Assembly: GCF_900109935.1 (NCBI RefSeq)
Contig: NZ_FOBV01000001.1
Location: forward strand, 558,001 to 622,000
DNA length: 64,000 nucleotides
Direction: 5' to 3'
From: Chryseobacterium taichungense
GTDB lineage: Bacteria > Bacteroidota > Bacteroidia > Flavobacteriales > Weeksellaceae
Below are positions 1 to 8,412 of the stretch, one piece after another. The position numbers and the translations under genes were made by a program. The notes beneath the pieces were generated by a model. The model did not search any database. It was not told where the DNA came from and saw only the letters and a program-made list of their open reading frames with translations. Numbering within the stretch: position 1 is the first letter of the stretch; each line of letters opens with the position of its first letter.

Positions 1-603
1 AAAGAATTATTAAAGCATCCTAAAGCCTTGCTTACCGTTGTAGGACTCACCTTGGGCGGAACACTGGCATTTTATACGTATACTACTTATATGCAGAAGT
101 TTTTGGTTAATACCGTTCATCTTACGAAAGAAGAATCTACATTAATCTCTTTTATTTCATTATTTATCTTTGCCTGCCTTCAGCCTGTTTTCGGTGCTTT
201 GTCAGACCGTATCGGAAGGAGACCTTTATTATTAAGCTTCAGAATTCTGGGAACCATATTTACATATCCCCTGCTGAATGCATTAAGTACAACCACTTCC
301 ATGTGGGGTGCTTTTTTCCTGATCATGTCGGCACTGATTATTGTAAGTGGCTACACCTCAATAAATGCTGTGGTAAAAGCCGAGCTTTTCCCTTCGGAAG
401 TAAGAGCTTTGGGAGTCGGCCTTCCCTATGCTTTAACAGTGGCCATCTTCGGAGGAACTGCAGAATATATCGCATTGTGGTGTAAGCAGCAAAATGTGGA
501 ACATTACTTTTACTGGTACATTACTGCCTGCATCTTCTTTTCGTTTGTTGTTTATTCGCGTATGAAAGACACGAAGAAGACCTCTTCCCTTGATCAGGAT
601 TAA
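1..603 (+). CDS. MFS transporter, metabolite:H+ symporter type, C-terminal part
   Basis: The reading frame is open from the first base, so only the last 200 residues of the gene are here and its start lies upstream of the window. The visible part has about six hydrophobic segments and a major-facilitator loop signature, GALSDRIGRRP (bases 193-225), between two of them. The sequence following it resembles the metabolite:H+ symporter (alpha-ketoglutarate/citrate/proline permease) branch, which imports organic acids or amino acids across the inner membrane; the substrate cannot be told from this half. A TTG at base 28 is internal, not a start. A strong hairpin follows the stop. Confidence 0.85.
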   Translation, partial: KELLKHPKALLTVVGLTLGGTLAFYTYTTYMQKFLVNTVHLTKEESTLISFISLFIFACLQPVFGALSDRIGRRPLLLSFRILGTIFTYPLLNALSTTTSMWGAFFLIMSALIIVSGYTSINAVVKAELFPSEVRALGVGLPYALTVAIFGGTAEYIALWCKQQNVEHYFYWYITACIFFSFVVYSRMKDTKKTSSLDQD

Positions 604-616
604 AATATAAAAAATT

Positions 617-643
617 CCGCGGCTCAGATTCTCTGAGCCGCGG
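617..643. terminator. Bidirectional intrinsic terminator
   Basis: A perfect 12-bp stem (CCGCGGCTCAGA, loop TTC) lies between the converging MFS gene and the small minus-strand gene, with A/T runs on its upstream side that give a U-tract on the minus-strand transcript. Its position between two gene ends fits a shared terminator. Confidence 0.75.
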
Positions 644-648
644 CTGTA

Positions 649-861
649 TTAATGATAGGCTTGCTTAAATTTCTGGAGAATATTATCCAGATTATGTCGC
701 TGGACATATACGCTCTTTACATCTTCGTATCTCGGTGATTTGTAAAATACCTCGTGGAAATCCATACTGCCGTTCCCCACTTTCACCACTTTCTGAACTT
801 CGATATTCAACTTTCTCAATTCATCTTTAAAAACCTGAAATTCGTCTTGGATATTTTTCAT
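649..861 (-). CDS. Small hypothetical protein, 70 aa
   Basis: A short soluble protein without signal peptide or membrane segment and rich in charged residues (KDELRKLN, KVVKVGNG). I recognise no family. It starts at an ATG and ends just before a strong shared hairpin, so it forms a single-gene unit of its own, convergent with the MFS gene. The codon use (AAA, GAA, AAT rich) is like that of its neighbours. It could be a lineage-specific protein; a false ORF is less likely because the stop is placed cleanly at a terminator. Confidence 0.5.
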   Translation of the reverse strand: MKNIQDEFQVFKDELRKLNIEVQKVVKVGNGSMDFHEVFYKSPRYEDVKSVYVQRHNLDNILQKFKQAYH

Positions 862-1149
862 CTATATTTTTGGATTTTAATTAAAATTACATTTTTATAT
901 CAAACACCCTACCAAAATCCGGGGGTCTATCTTAAATTCAGCATAAAGATAATGAATTTTTCGATACAAATATCATATTTACTTAACATTTTCTCAATAC
1001 TTCATTCATATAAAAATCATTTTAACAAAATTTATACCAATTAAATAATTTTCAGATCCACCCTAAAAATTAAACAATATTTTTCCGGTTATCTTACAAA
1101 CACCCTGTAACAATACGTCTTTTTATAAAACTTATTAATAAAAATTTCC

Positions 1150-1821
1150 GTGAATTATTTTGTCAAGCTCAAAAGCGATGCTGTAGATCTTTTAGAATTT
1201 ATAAAAAAACCAGATGATGTTCAGATAAAACGCACATCCCTTCAAAAGTTTTTTCTGCTTTTTAATTTGCTCCTTTTTGAAATTATCTTTTTGTTGATCT
1301 TTGTATTTCCGGCTAATTATATTGCTGAAAAATTCATCACTGTAAAAGAAACAGAGACATTTAAATATCTTACATTATTTGACGCTCTGTTCTTAACGGT
1401 TCTGCTCGCGCCTTTGATTGAAGAATTTATTTTCCGTTATTTCCTGCGATACAGAAAACTATTTTCAAAAGCGATCACCAGAGAAAAATGGCAGAGAGTC
1501 TTTCCTTTTCTTGTTTATATTTCCTCACTCCTGTTTGGATTTGTACATCTGGAAAATTATGTGAATGATTCGTGGAAATTTTATGCTTTATCTCCATTAA
1601 TTATCATTTCGCAATTATCCGGCGGTCTTATCTTAAGCTATATCAGAGTAAGGTTAAATATTTTCTGCAGCATGCTCTACCATGCCACCTGGAACTTATT
1701 ATTCGCTATCATTGTTCCTTCAGTTTTTCTTTTATTTACGCCTACTTTTATAAATAACACTTCAAATTACCATCTGAAGATTGAACATCAAGTCTTTATT
1801 AGCCGCAGCCAACCAATTTAA
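1150..1821 (+). CDS. CPBP-family intramembrane metalloprotease, truncated by an in-frame stop
   Basis: This is a polytopic membrane protein with the CPBP (CAAX protease / bacteriocin-processing, Abi) motifs. EExxxR lies at residues 91-96, the second-motif histidine in FGFVH at 133, and HxxxN at 178-182. These residues bind the catalytic metal in the family, so the protease core looks intact. The start is a GTG at 1150. The frame stops at TAA 1819-1821 but stays open in the same frame for 66 more protein-like codons to a second TAA at 2020-2022, which is followed at once by a terminator. The tail (FDTQITDKKIYRIEAK...YDIK) therefore looks like the lost end of this same protein. Function in this organism is unknown; members process peptides or lipid-modified proteins in the inner membrane. 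Confidence 0.8.
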   Translation: MNYFVKLKSDAVDLLEFIKKPDDVQIKRTSLQKFFLLFNLLLFEIIFLLIFVFPANYIAEKFITVKETETFKYLTLFDALFLTVLLAPLIEEFIFRYFLRYRKLFSKAITREKWQRVFPFLVYISSLLFGFVHLENYVNDSWKFYALSPLIIISQLSGGLILSYIRVRLNIFCSMLYHATWNLLFAIIVPSVFLLFTPTFINNTSNYHLKIEHQVFISRSQPI

Positions 1822-2022
1822 TTTGACACACAGATAACCGATAAGAAAATTTACCGGATTGAAGCAAAACAATACCACTTTCAGGATTTGCTTGATTATA
1901 TTTACGGTAAAGACAAGTTGAGTACAGATGAAGGCTTGATCAACATCAGCTTCAAATCAGAAAAAGGAATTTCCAGGCAGGAGTTTTTAAAGATTTTGCA
2001 GAAGCAATATGATATCAAATAA
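1822..2022 (+). pseudogene. Detached C-terminal tail of the CPBP protease
   Basis: These 66 sense codons continue in exactly the same frame as the CPBP gene after its TAA codon. They read like a charged soluble domain (QDLLDYIYGKDK, INISFKSEKG, FLKILQKQYDIK) and end three bases from a strong hairpin terminator. There is no start codon near the beginning. The simplest reading is a recent nonsense change (for example CAA or GAA to TAA) at 1819; a sequencing error is the alternative. Confidence 0.6.
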
Positions 2023-2063
2023 AAACAAGAGGTTAAAATCAATTGATTTTAACCTCTTGTTTT
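2022..2063. terminator. Perfect 42-base palindromic terminator
   Basis: Bases 2022-2042 are the exact reverse complement of 2043-2063 (AAAACAAGAGG ... CCTCTTGTTTT). The palindrome begins inside the tail stop codon and lies between two convergent genes, so it can end transcription in both directions. Confidence 0.8.
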
Positions 2064-2075
2064 GTCTTATTTAAA

Positions 2076-3836
2076 TTACTTTTTACTTTCCTCTTCCTCC
2101 AGTTCTACCTCATGTCTCAGCTGGGCTTTGTATAAAGTAGCATAATATCCGTTTTTGTCCAGCAGCTCAAGGTGTTTACCTTCTTCTACAATTTTACCAT
2201 GTTCCATGACGATGATCTTATCTGCTTTTTCAATCGTAGAAAGCCTGTGGGCAATAATAATCGAAGTTCGGTTCTTTGTAATCTTTTCTGTAGCTCTTTG
2301 GATGAGTTTTTCACTTTCATGATCTATCGACGAGGTCGCTTCATCCAGAATCAAAATTTTAGGATCGGAAAGATAAGCTCTTAGGAATGACAAGAGCTGT
2401 CTCTGGCCGAGAGAAATGGAAGATCCTCTTTCACTCACCACATAATCGTATCCTCCCGGAAGACTTTCGATGAACTCATCCACTTCAATTTCCTTCGCAC
2501 CGGCTTTGATCTGTTCAAGAGTAATGGTATCGTCACCAAATGAAAGGTTTTCAAAAATACTTCCATGAAACAGGAATACATCCTGCAATACTACCCCAAT
2601 ATGACTTCTCAGGCAATACAGCTCATAATCTTTCAGGTCAACATCGTCAATGAGAATATTCCCGGAATTAATATCATATAATCTAGTGATGAGACTGATA
2701 ATGGTTGATTTCCCAGCACCGGTAGCTCCTACAATGGCGACAGTTTCCCCAGGATTCACTTTAAAATCGATTCCTTTTAATACTTCCTGCTTTTCGTCGT
2801 AAGCAAAATGTACATTTCTGAATTCAATCTTTCCGTCAAAATGATCTTTTTGAACAGTTCCGGTATTTGGCATTGAGTTTTCTTCATCCATCAATCCCAA
2901 CACTCTTTCGGCACCTACAATACCTCTCTGAATATTATTAAATCTATCCGCGATCTGTCTCAAAGGGCGGATCAGCATGGAAATATACTGAATAAATGCA
3001 ATTACAACACCTGCACTGATCGTAATATATCCACCATAGAAAAGGATAAATCCGATGAAAAGTGAAGAGATCAGTTCAACCACGGGAAAGAATAAGGAGA
3101 AAATGAAGACTGTTCTCAGCAATGCTTCTTTCAGTGTGATGTTAATTTGATCAAACTTTTTGAATTCTGATTCCTGTCTGTTGAATACCTGGATGATGGG
3201 CATCCCGGCCAGTCTTTCCTGAACAAAAGAGTTTTGGTTGGAAGTCCAGTTTCTTTCATCTCCAAATGCTTTTTTAAGTCTTTTCTGGAAAAACCTGGTA
3301 ATAACCACCATTAAAGGAAGAATCGCAAGGGTAATGTAACTCAGATGTACATTGGTGCTGAACATCATGACCAATACAAAAACAATTCTCAGAACATCCC
3401 CGAAAACCATCAGGAAACCATCTGTATATACGGTGGCTATTGTTTCCACGTCTCCAACAGCTCTGGTTACCAGCTGTCCGATTGGCGTTTTATCGAAAAA
3501 TGATGTTTTAAAATAAATAAGTTTATGATAAAGTCTCTGCCTGATATCTCTGATTACATTTTGTGAAATATAATTGGAAAAATAGACCAGGAAGAAATTT
3601 AATACGGTTTCGGCAAATACCAGCCCTACCAATATGTAGATATGCTTCATCATTAAAGCTTTATCCTGCAGTTTGGTGATGTCATTATCCACCACTTCCA
3701 TGGTAAGATAAGGCCTGTAAGTAGAAACTATTGCCAGTATGATAGAGATGATCAGCGTAAGGATGAACCATGAACGGAACTTCATTCCGATAAAGAACAG
3801 TCTCTTGATGATCCCCCAGGTATCTTGTTTTTTCAT
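2076..3836 (-). CDS. ABC exporter, fused permease/ATPase (MsbA/MdlB-like)
   Basis: A 586-residue half-transporter. About six membrane helices (residues 20-310) are followed by a nucleotide-binding domain. The Walker A motif GATGAGKST is at 370-378, the ABC signature SLGQRQ at 475-480, Walker B ILILDE at 494-499 and the H-loop histidine at 530. All catalytic parts are present, so it should work as a homodimer, or as a heterodimer with a partner elsewhere. The family exports lipids, drugs or peptides from the inner membrane; the substrate is not evident. It stands alone. TATTTTTG (3882-3875, minus strand) with a TTG 16 bases further upstream fits its promoter. Confidence 0.9.
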   Translation of the reverse strand: MKKQDTWGIIKRLFFIGMKFRSWFILTLIISIILAIVSTYRPYLTMEVVDNDITKLQDKALMMKHIYILVGLVFAETVLNFFLVYFSNYISQNVIRDIRQRLYHKLIYFKTSFFDKTPIGQLVTRAVGDVETIATVYTDGFLMVFGDVLRIVFVLVMMFSTNVHLSYITLAILPLMVVITRFFQKRLKKAFGDERNWTSNQNSFVQERLAGMPIIQVFNRQESEFKKFDQINITLKEALLRTVFIFSLFFPVVELISSLFIGFILFYGGYITISAGVVIAFIQYISMLIRPLRQIADRFNNIQRGIVGAERVLGLMDEENSMPNTGTVQKDHFDGKIEFRNVHFAYDEKQEVLKGIDFKVNPGETVAIVGATGAGKSTIISLITRLYDINSGNILIDDVDLKDYELYCLRSHIGVVLQDVFLFHGSIFENLSFGDDTITLEQIKAGAKEIEVDEFIESLPGGYDYVVSERGSSISLGQRQLLSFLRAYLSDPKILILDEATSSIDHESEKLIQRATEKITKNRTSIIIAHRLSTIEKADKIIVMEHGKIVEEGKHLELLDKNGYYATLYKAQLRHEVELEEEESKK

Positions 3837-3995
3837 TGTACGAATTGAAGAAAGAATGATATTAAAATTCTATGCAAAAATAAGACTTTAAAATTTGACA
3901 ATCTTTATAAGTTTATTAAATACTCATGAAAAATTCAGATGGCTCTTATTTATGATATAGATGGTTTATTTATTATTGCTGTTTAAACTTTTATA

Positions 3996-4158
3996 TAACC
4001 GCAAAAGTTGCAAAAGACGAGCTCAATTTTTATTTAAAGTTGATAATTACAAATGAAAAAGATTACAATAGCTTAAAAAAATCTTCGATTTTTATCCTTT
4101 TGAAAACTTTAAATATACAATCATTTCATTGTGATTATCTTTGCAACTTTTGCGGTTA
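3996..4158. repeat. Inverted-repeat pair flanking about 120 bp (MITE-like)
   Basis: The left arm 3996-4017 (TAACCGCAAAAGTTGCAAAA...) and the right arm 4138-4158 are reverse complements with a single one-base indel. The spacer is non-coding. The motif 'ACCGCAAAAGTTGCAAA' resembles the dispersed intergenic repeats seen elsewhere in this window (48.9 and 54 kb). A small non-autonomous element or a folded RNA are both possible. Confidence 0.5.
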
Positions 4159-4415
4159 ATTCTGAAAATAGTTTGAACAAGTTTATTATATAGTTTTGTT
4201 TTACTTTTTAAATGAAATGCCTGAATTTATTTTTATTAGATAAAGAAAGCATTATCTGATCTGGCGATAATTAAACACAAAGACATACAAAATTAATGTA
4301 ACCATTTGAAAATAAGATAAACAAAGGTGTATCACTTATTTTCGAAATACAAGAGTCAAAATGTATAGTGGGTGGTATATCATCTATAATAATTTGAGAT
4401 CGGCTTCCCAAATTA

Positions 4416-4571
4416 TACGTCTTAGACCTATACGTATACGTCTTATATATATTGATATACGTCTTACTTAGATCAACTGACGTATTACATATATCAGTAG
4501 ATGTATAAGATAAATAAATATTCGTCTTACATATATAAAGACTAGTTTTATAATTATATTTATACGTCTTA
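4416..4571 (+). repeat. Cluster of five TACGTCTTA motifs
   Basis: The 9-mer TACGTCTTA occurs at 4416-4424, 4437-4445, 4458-4466 and 4563-4571, with a one-base variant (TTCGTCTTA) at 4521-4529. The first three copies have a regular 21-base spacing, about two helical turns. Related fragments (GACGTATTA, GATGTATAAGA) lie between them. This could be a protein-binding array or a decayed tandem repeat. Confidence 0.45.
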
Positions 4572-4578
4572 TACGGGT

Positions 4579-4925
4579 ATGGAGACGTTATCTACGGCTC
4601 CCGAGACGTTCATCACCTATGCCGAGGGATCTCTAACCCGACCGAAGCATCACGCAACCTATCCAGATAGGTCACAAAACTTGCAGGATGAGTAAACAAC
4701 ACCTACGGATGATAGAATTACTTCCGGGAAGGCGTAAAGAACCCCACACAAGATCTGAATAACCGCACTCACGAATTAAAAAGCCTCAAAAGAATAGTAA
4801 AATACGCAGACGGATCATTAAACAAGGTCTCTTAAGGACTAAATGACCTCGCGATCCCAAAAGATCTTGGCACTAACATAAAACTTCGTGAGCTTATTCA
4901 AGTGAAACGGCTTTGTGAAACTTAA
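4579..4925 (+). pseudogene. Decayed gene of unknown family
   Basis: Two protein-like segments lie in different frames. The first runs 4579-4695 from an ATG (METLSTAPETFITYAEGSL...) to a stop. The second, in another frame, runs from about 4719 (REGVKNPTQDL...ELKSLKRIVKYADG) to a TAA at 4833 and continues in frame as GLNDLAIPKDLGTNIKLRELIQ. GC content rises here relative to the surroundings. This pattern fits one small gene broken by at least one frameshift and one nonsense change. I cannot name the family. Confidence 0.35.
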
Positions 4926-4985
4926 AAGCAGTTAGTAGTTAAAAAATCTTCGCGAACTTCGTGTTCAAATCCTCAACAATCAAAA
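4911..4985 (+). repeat. Dispersed intergenic repeat, copy 1
   Basis: CTTTGTGAAACTTAAAA (4911-4927), followed by AAAAAATCTT...CTTCGTGTTCA, recurs at 16055-16110 with the same spacing and similar intervening bases. Both copies sit just outside genes. It resembles short dispersed repeats common in intergenic DNA of these bacteria. Confidence 0.5.
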
Positions 4986-4996
4986 ATGCCTTTGCA

Positions 4997-5755
4997 TTAA
5001 AAACCAGAATCTTTAAAATTCAAATCAAAATCATACCCAACATCCACAAGATAGAGTCCATGAGCAGGGGCAGACGTTCCGGCAGAATTTCTATTTTTAT
5101 TCTCAATAACGGTTCGGAGATCTTCGGGTTTTAATTTTCCGGCACCTATTTCCACCATGGTTCCGACGATAGCACGCACCATGTTTCTCAGAAAACGGTT
5201 GGCCGAAACGGTAAATTTCAATTCACTTCCCCCCTGCTCCCACTCTGCTTTATAAATTTTGCAGAGATTGGTTTTATTGTCGGTATGAAGTTTGGCAAAG
5301 CTGGTAAAGTCTTCATATTCAAAAAGAATCTTGCAGGCTTCATTCATTGGATTGATATCAAGAGGCCTTCTCCAGTGCTGCCAGGCAGAATCTTCCGTGA
5401 AAGGATTTTTTTCCAGGGAAATATAATATTCATACGTTCTGTAAGTGGCATCGAAACGGGCATGAAAATCATCTTTTACCTGAAATATTCTTTTAACAGA
5501 AATATCGGGAGGTAAAAAGCTGTTTAATCTTCTGGGAAGATCCTGATCTAGCAACTTTTCCGTATCAAAATGAGCGAAAATTTTCTTAGCATGCACGCCG
5601 GTATCCGTTCTTCCTGCACCGGTGGTTTTTATTTCCTCCCTTAAAATCGTGGAAAGTGCTTTTTCCATTTCTTCCTGTACGGAAACCGCATTCGGCTGAA
5701 TCTGATAGCCAAAATAATTTCTCCCGTTATATGAAAATTCAATAAAATACCTCAC
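4997..5755 (-). CDS. truA: tRNA pseudouridine(38-40) synthase
   Basis: TruA converts uridines 38-40 in the anticodon arm of many tRNAs to pseudouridine. With the start used here the protein has 252 residues, the usual length. It begins MRYFIEFSYNGRNYFGYQ, and the catalytic aspartate lies in GRTDTGVHA (D51). I chose the GTG at 5755; a TTG at 5776 is in frame but lies inside a promoter element (TAATTTTG, 5781-5774, minus strand), so it would be transcribed poorly or not at all. The gene is divergent from lpxK and shares a roughly 130-bp promoter region with it. Confidence 0.93.
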   Translation of the reverse strand: MRYFIEFSYNGRNYFGYQIQPNAVSVQEEMEKALSTILREEIKTTGAGRTDTGVHAKKIFAHFDTEKLLDQDLPRRLNSFLPPDISVKRIFQVKDDFHARFDATYRTYEYYISLEKNPFTEDSAWQHWRRPLDINPMNEACKILFEYEDFTSFAKLHTDNKTNLCKIYKAEWEQGGSELKFTVSANRFLRNMVRAIVGTMVEIGAGKLKPEDLRTVIENKNRNSAGTSAPAHGLYLVDVGYDFDLNFKDSGF

Positions 5756-5870
5756 TGTAATAAAATAACGTTGCAAAATTACTTTAATTAAATGATAATC
5801 TTTAACACATTTTTTAAAATAAATCTCTAAAAGTAGCTACCATAGTAAGCTAAATCCATGTGAAATTCCC

Positions 5871-5878
5871 TATTTTTG
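5871..5878 (+). promoter_or_regulatory. Promoter -7 element of lpxK
   Basis: TATTTTTG matches the Bacteroidota TAnnTTTG element and ends six bases before the lpxK ATG. Transcription would then begin at or within a few bases of the start codon, giving a leaderless or nearly leaderless mRNA. Confidence 0.55.
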
Positions 5879-5884
5879 CAAGGT

Positions 5885-6910
5885 ATGAAAAGATGGTACC
5901 TTTATCCCTTTTCCCTAGGTTATCGCATGGTAACGGGTATCCGAAACACAATGTATGATCTGGGAATTCTTAAGTCGACAAAATTCAGAACACCGATTAT
6001 ATGTGTCGGTAACCTTTCTGTAGGCGGAAGCGGAAAATCGCCTATGGTGATGTATCTTGCTCAGTTTTTATCTAAGCATTACAGAACCGGCGTACTTTCC
6101 AGGGGCTATGGAAGGCTTACGAAAGGCTATGCTGTTACGAATTATGAGAGCAACTACAAAATGGTGGGTGATGAAGCCATGCAGCTGTTTGAACGCTTCA
6201 AAAACCGTTTTGTGATTGCAGTTTCGGAAGAAAGGGTGCCCGGGGCTAAAAAAGTTATCTCCGATATGGATCTTGATGTTCTTGTGTTGGATGATGCGAT
6301 GCAGCACAGAGCGATTAAGCCAGGATTTACCATCATGATGACTGATTTCAACGATCCGTATTTTAAAGATTATTTGCTTCCTGCAGGGGATCTGAGGGAA
6401 TCAAGATCGGGATCCGGAAGAGCAGATATCATCATGGTAAGCAAATGCCCGGATGAACTTACAGAGGAAACCAAACAATATTATATCTCACGGATACGAC
6501 CTTCGGGACGGCAAAAAGTATTCTTTTCGTCCATAGGTTATGATGAAAATGTTTATGGTAAGGAAAAAATGCTTCCTGATAACAACCTGAATTATTATGA
6601 TATTCTTCTCATCACCGGAATTGCCAATCCGAAGCCATTGTTGAATCATCTTGCCAAGTTTTCCCAAAGGGTAAAGCATCTGAAATTCCGTGATCATCAT
6701 AATTTTACGGAAGCAGACATTAAAAATATTGTCGCCGAATATAAAAAACTGGGCGAGTACAAGCTGATCTTAACAACCGAAAAGGATTATGTACGTCTCA
6801 AGACTTTCGATTATCTTAGAGATATCGTCTATTACTGGCCGATTAATGTGATTATTGACAGGAAGGAAGAATTTAACCAAATCATTCTGGATTATGTTGG
6901 AAAAAATTAA
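5885..6910 (+). CDS. lpxK: Tetraacyldisaccharide 4'-kinase
   Basis: LpxK phosphorylates the 4' position of the lipid A disaccharide at the inner face of the inner membrane, a late step of lipid A synthesis. The 341-residue protein has the P-loop GGSGKSP (47-53), SRGYGR (72-77), GDEAMQ (95-100) and DDAMQHR (136-142), all typical of the family. The ATG at 5885 is preferred over an in-frame TTG at 5876 because the TTG is part of the promoter element. The gene overlaps punA by 17 bases, so the two are co-transcribed. Confidence 0.95.
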   Translation: MKRWYLYPFSLGYRMVTGIRNTMYDLGILKSTKFRTPIICVGNLSVGGSGKSPMVMYLAQFLSKHYRTGVLSRGYGRLTKGYAVTNYESNYKMVGDEAMQLFERFKNRFVIAVSEERVPGAKKVISDMDLDVLVLDDAMQHRAIKPGFTIMMTDFNDPYFKDYLLPAGDLRESRSGSGRADIIMVSKCPDELTEETKQYYISRIRPSGRQKVFFSSIGYDENVYGKEKMLPDNNLNYYDILLITGIANPKPLLNHLAKFSQRVKHLKFRDHHNFTEADIKNIVAEYKKLGEYKLILTTEKDYVRLKTFDYLRDIVYYWPINVIIDRKEEFNQIILDYVGKN

Positions 6911-7718
6911 GAAAACTGCAGATTTCATACAGAGTATCATCAAAGAAACTCCCGACTTTGCGATTGTTTTAGGCTCAGGATTAGGGAAATTACAGGATGA
7001 GGTAGAAGCGATCCATATCCTGAAATATGCTGAAATTCCTGATTTCCCACAGACAACGGTAGCCGGCCATACCGGGAAATTGATCTATGGAATACTGGAA
7101 GGAAAAAAAGTTCTGATGATGAGCGGCCGTTTTCATTATTATGAAGGGCATTCTATTGAAAATATAGTTTTTCCCATCAGGGTTTTTCATATGTTGGGAA
7201 TACAACATCTTATTCTTTCCAATGCCTCTGGCGGAGTGAATTCTGAATATAAAATTGCAGATATTGCCATCATTAAAGATCATATCAACATGATGCCTGA
7301 ACATCCGCTTCGAGGAAGAAATATCGATTCTTTCGGACCACGATTTGTTGACATGAGCGAAGCCTACAGCAAAAAGATGATTTCGGTGGCTGAAAAGGTT
7401 GCTTCTGAAAACGACATCAACATTCACCAGGGAATATATGTAGCCCTACAGGGGCCAACTTTCGAAACTCCCGCTGAGTATGGAATGATCAAAGCTATTG
7501 GAGGTGATATGGTGGGAATGAGTACCGTTCCTGAAGTGATTGTCGCCCGGCATATGGGAATGGATGTTTTCGGAATCTCCGTGATTACAGATCTCGGCGG
7601 TCCGGATATCGCTTTTTCCGTTTCGCATGAAGAAGTTCTGAATGCAGCCAATAAAGCAATGCCGAACGTGATAACCGTTGTAAAAGGTTTGGTCAGAAAA
7701 TATCCTCAGTCATTATAG
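6894..7718 (+). CDS. punA: Purine-nucleoside phosphorylase, trimeric type
   Basis: This enzyme splits purine nucleosides with phosphate to base plus (deoxy)ribose 1-phosphate in purine salvage. The 274-residue protein carries the PNP-I landmarks GSGLG (27-31), GRFHYYEGH (78-86), QGPTFETPAEY (186-196) and GGDMVGMSTVPE (203-214). The start at ATG 6894 lies within the end of lpxK; it gives the usual MLEKIKKTADFI beginning, and longer in-frame extensions into lpxK are not family-like. Pairing lpxK with a purine phosphorylase is probably organisational rather than functional. Confidence 0.93.
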   Translation: MLEKIKKTADFIQSIIKETPDFAIVLGSGLGKLQDEVEAIHILKYAEIPDFPQTTVAGHTGKLIYGILEGKKVLMMSGRFHYYEGHSIENIVFPIRVFHMLGIQHLILSNASGGVNSEYKIADIAIIKDHINMMPEHPLRGRNIDSFGPRFVDMSEAYSKKMISVAEKVASENDINIHQGIYVALQGPTFETPAEYGMIKAIGGDMVGMSTVPEVIVARHMGMDVFGISVITDLGGPDIAFSVSHEEVLNAANKAMPNVITVVKGLVRKYPQSL

Positions 7719-7773
7719 AATTTTTCAATAGTACAAATTTCCATCGATAACTTTCTAATTGCTTTTCATTGTT

Positions 7774-7781
7774 TAGATTTG
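7774..7781 (+). promoter_or_regulatory. Promoter -7 element before the thioredoxin-like gene
   Basis: TAGATTTG matches TAnnTTTG and ends 16 bases before the ATG at 7798. No good TTG is seen at the expected upstream spacing. Confidence 0.4.
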
Positions 7782-7797
7782 CAGAAATGATTTTAAA

Positions 7798-8313
7798 ATG
7801 AAGAAGCTTTTGTTATTATTCATGATCGGAATTTTCGGGTTAAGCTGCTCACAGCAGACTCCCAAGGTTCTCAAAACCAATTTTTCTAAAGAAGCACTCC
7901 TTCAGAAAGTAGAAGACGAAGAAGGTAAAACCGTCACTATACAACAAATCCTGGATCAGCATAAAGGCAAAGTTTTGGTGCTTGATTTCTGGGCCGGCTG
8001 GTGCAGAGATTGTTTAAAAGCACTTCCGAAAGCCAAAGAATTGGAAGATAACAATAAAAATATTGATTTTGTTTTCCTTTCATTAGACCGTTCTAAAGAA
8101 GGTTTCGACAAAAGCCTGGAAAGATTTGAGATGAAGGACAAAGAAAATTACTGGTTTGCTTCCGGCTGGAAAAATGATTTCAATAATTACATCGACCTCA
8201 ACTGGATCCCGAGATATATGGTCATTGATCAGAAGTCTGCTATTGCCAAATATTACGCTATCTCTCCGGAAGATCCCGATATCCAGGCAACCATTGATAA
8301 GCTTTTAAAATGA
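7798..8313 (+). CDS. TlpA/thioredoxin-like lipoprotein
   Basis: This 171-residue protein has a lipoprotein signal (MKKLLLLFMIGIFGLSC, lipid-modified Cys17) followed by a thioredoxin fold of the TlpA/ResA type. The active site WAGWCRDC has redox cysteines at 69 and 72, and a cis-proline segment WIPRYMV is present. It is likely anchored in a membrane facing the periplasm, where such proteins reduce or oxidise disulfides, often for cytochrome maturation or envelope stress. The CRDC pair is less common than CxPC, so its redox potential may differ. It has its own promoter, and a terminator hairpin begins at its stop codon. Confidence 0.88.
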   Translation: MKKLLLLFMIGIFGLSCSQQTPKVLKTNFSKEALLQKVEDEEGKTVTIQQILDQHKGKVLVLDFWAGWCRDCLKALPKAKELEDNNKNIDFVFLSLDRSKEGFDKSLERFEMKDKENYWFASGWKNDFNNYIDLNWIPRYMVIDQKSAIAKYYAISPEDPDIQATIDKLLK

Positions 8314-8367
8314 GGTTGAGATTGAGGTTGAGGTTTTTAATCATCATCTCAACCTTAGTCTCAACCT
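8313..8367 (+). terminator. Terminator hairpin with 20-bp arms
   Basis: Bases 8313-8332 (AGGTTGAGATTGAGGTTGAG) pair with 8348-8367 with two mismatches; the loop includes a T-run. The left arm overlaps the stop codon of the thioredoxin-like gene. The arms contain internal GAGGTT repeats. Confidence 0.65.
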
Positions 8368-8400
8368 TTAATTCTCAATGTACACTATAACAGGAATCCA

Positions 8401-8408
8401 TATCTTTG
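8401..8408 (+). promoter_or_regulatory. Promoter -7 element of dinB
   Basis: TATCTTTG ends four bases before the dinB ATG (8413). As with lpxK, this implies a leaderless or nearly leaderless transcript. No LexA-type palindrome was recognised. Confidence 0.55.
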
Positions 8409-8412
8409 CGGT

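Larger units (their letters stand above)
3837..4578. other. AT-rich intergenic region with repeats, no gene seen
   Basis: There is no convincing ORF. The stretch holds the ABC exporter promoter (near 3875-3901), an inverted repeat pair at 3996-4017 / 4138-4158, and a cluster of TACGTCTTA motifs at 4416-4571. The base composition is unusually AT-rich. Confidence 0.6.

Noticed and set aside
4416..4571. CRISPR array
   Set aside because: The repeated word is only 9 bases, spacing becomes irregular after three copies, and no cas gene is present.
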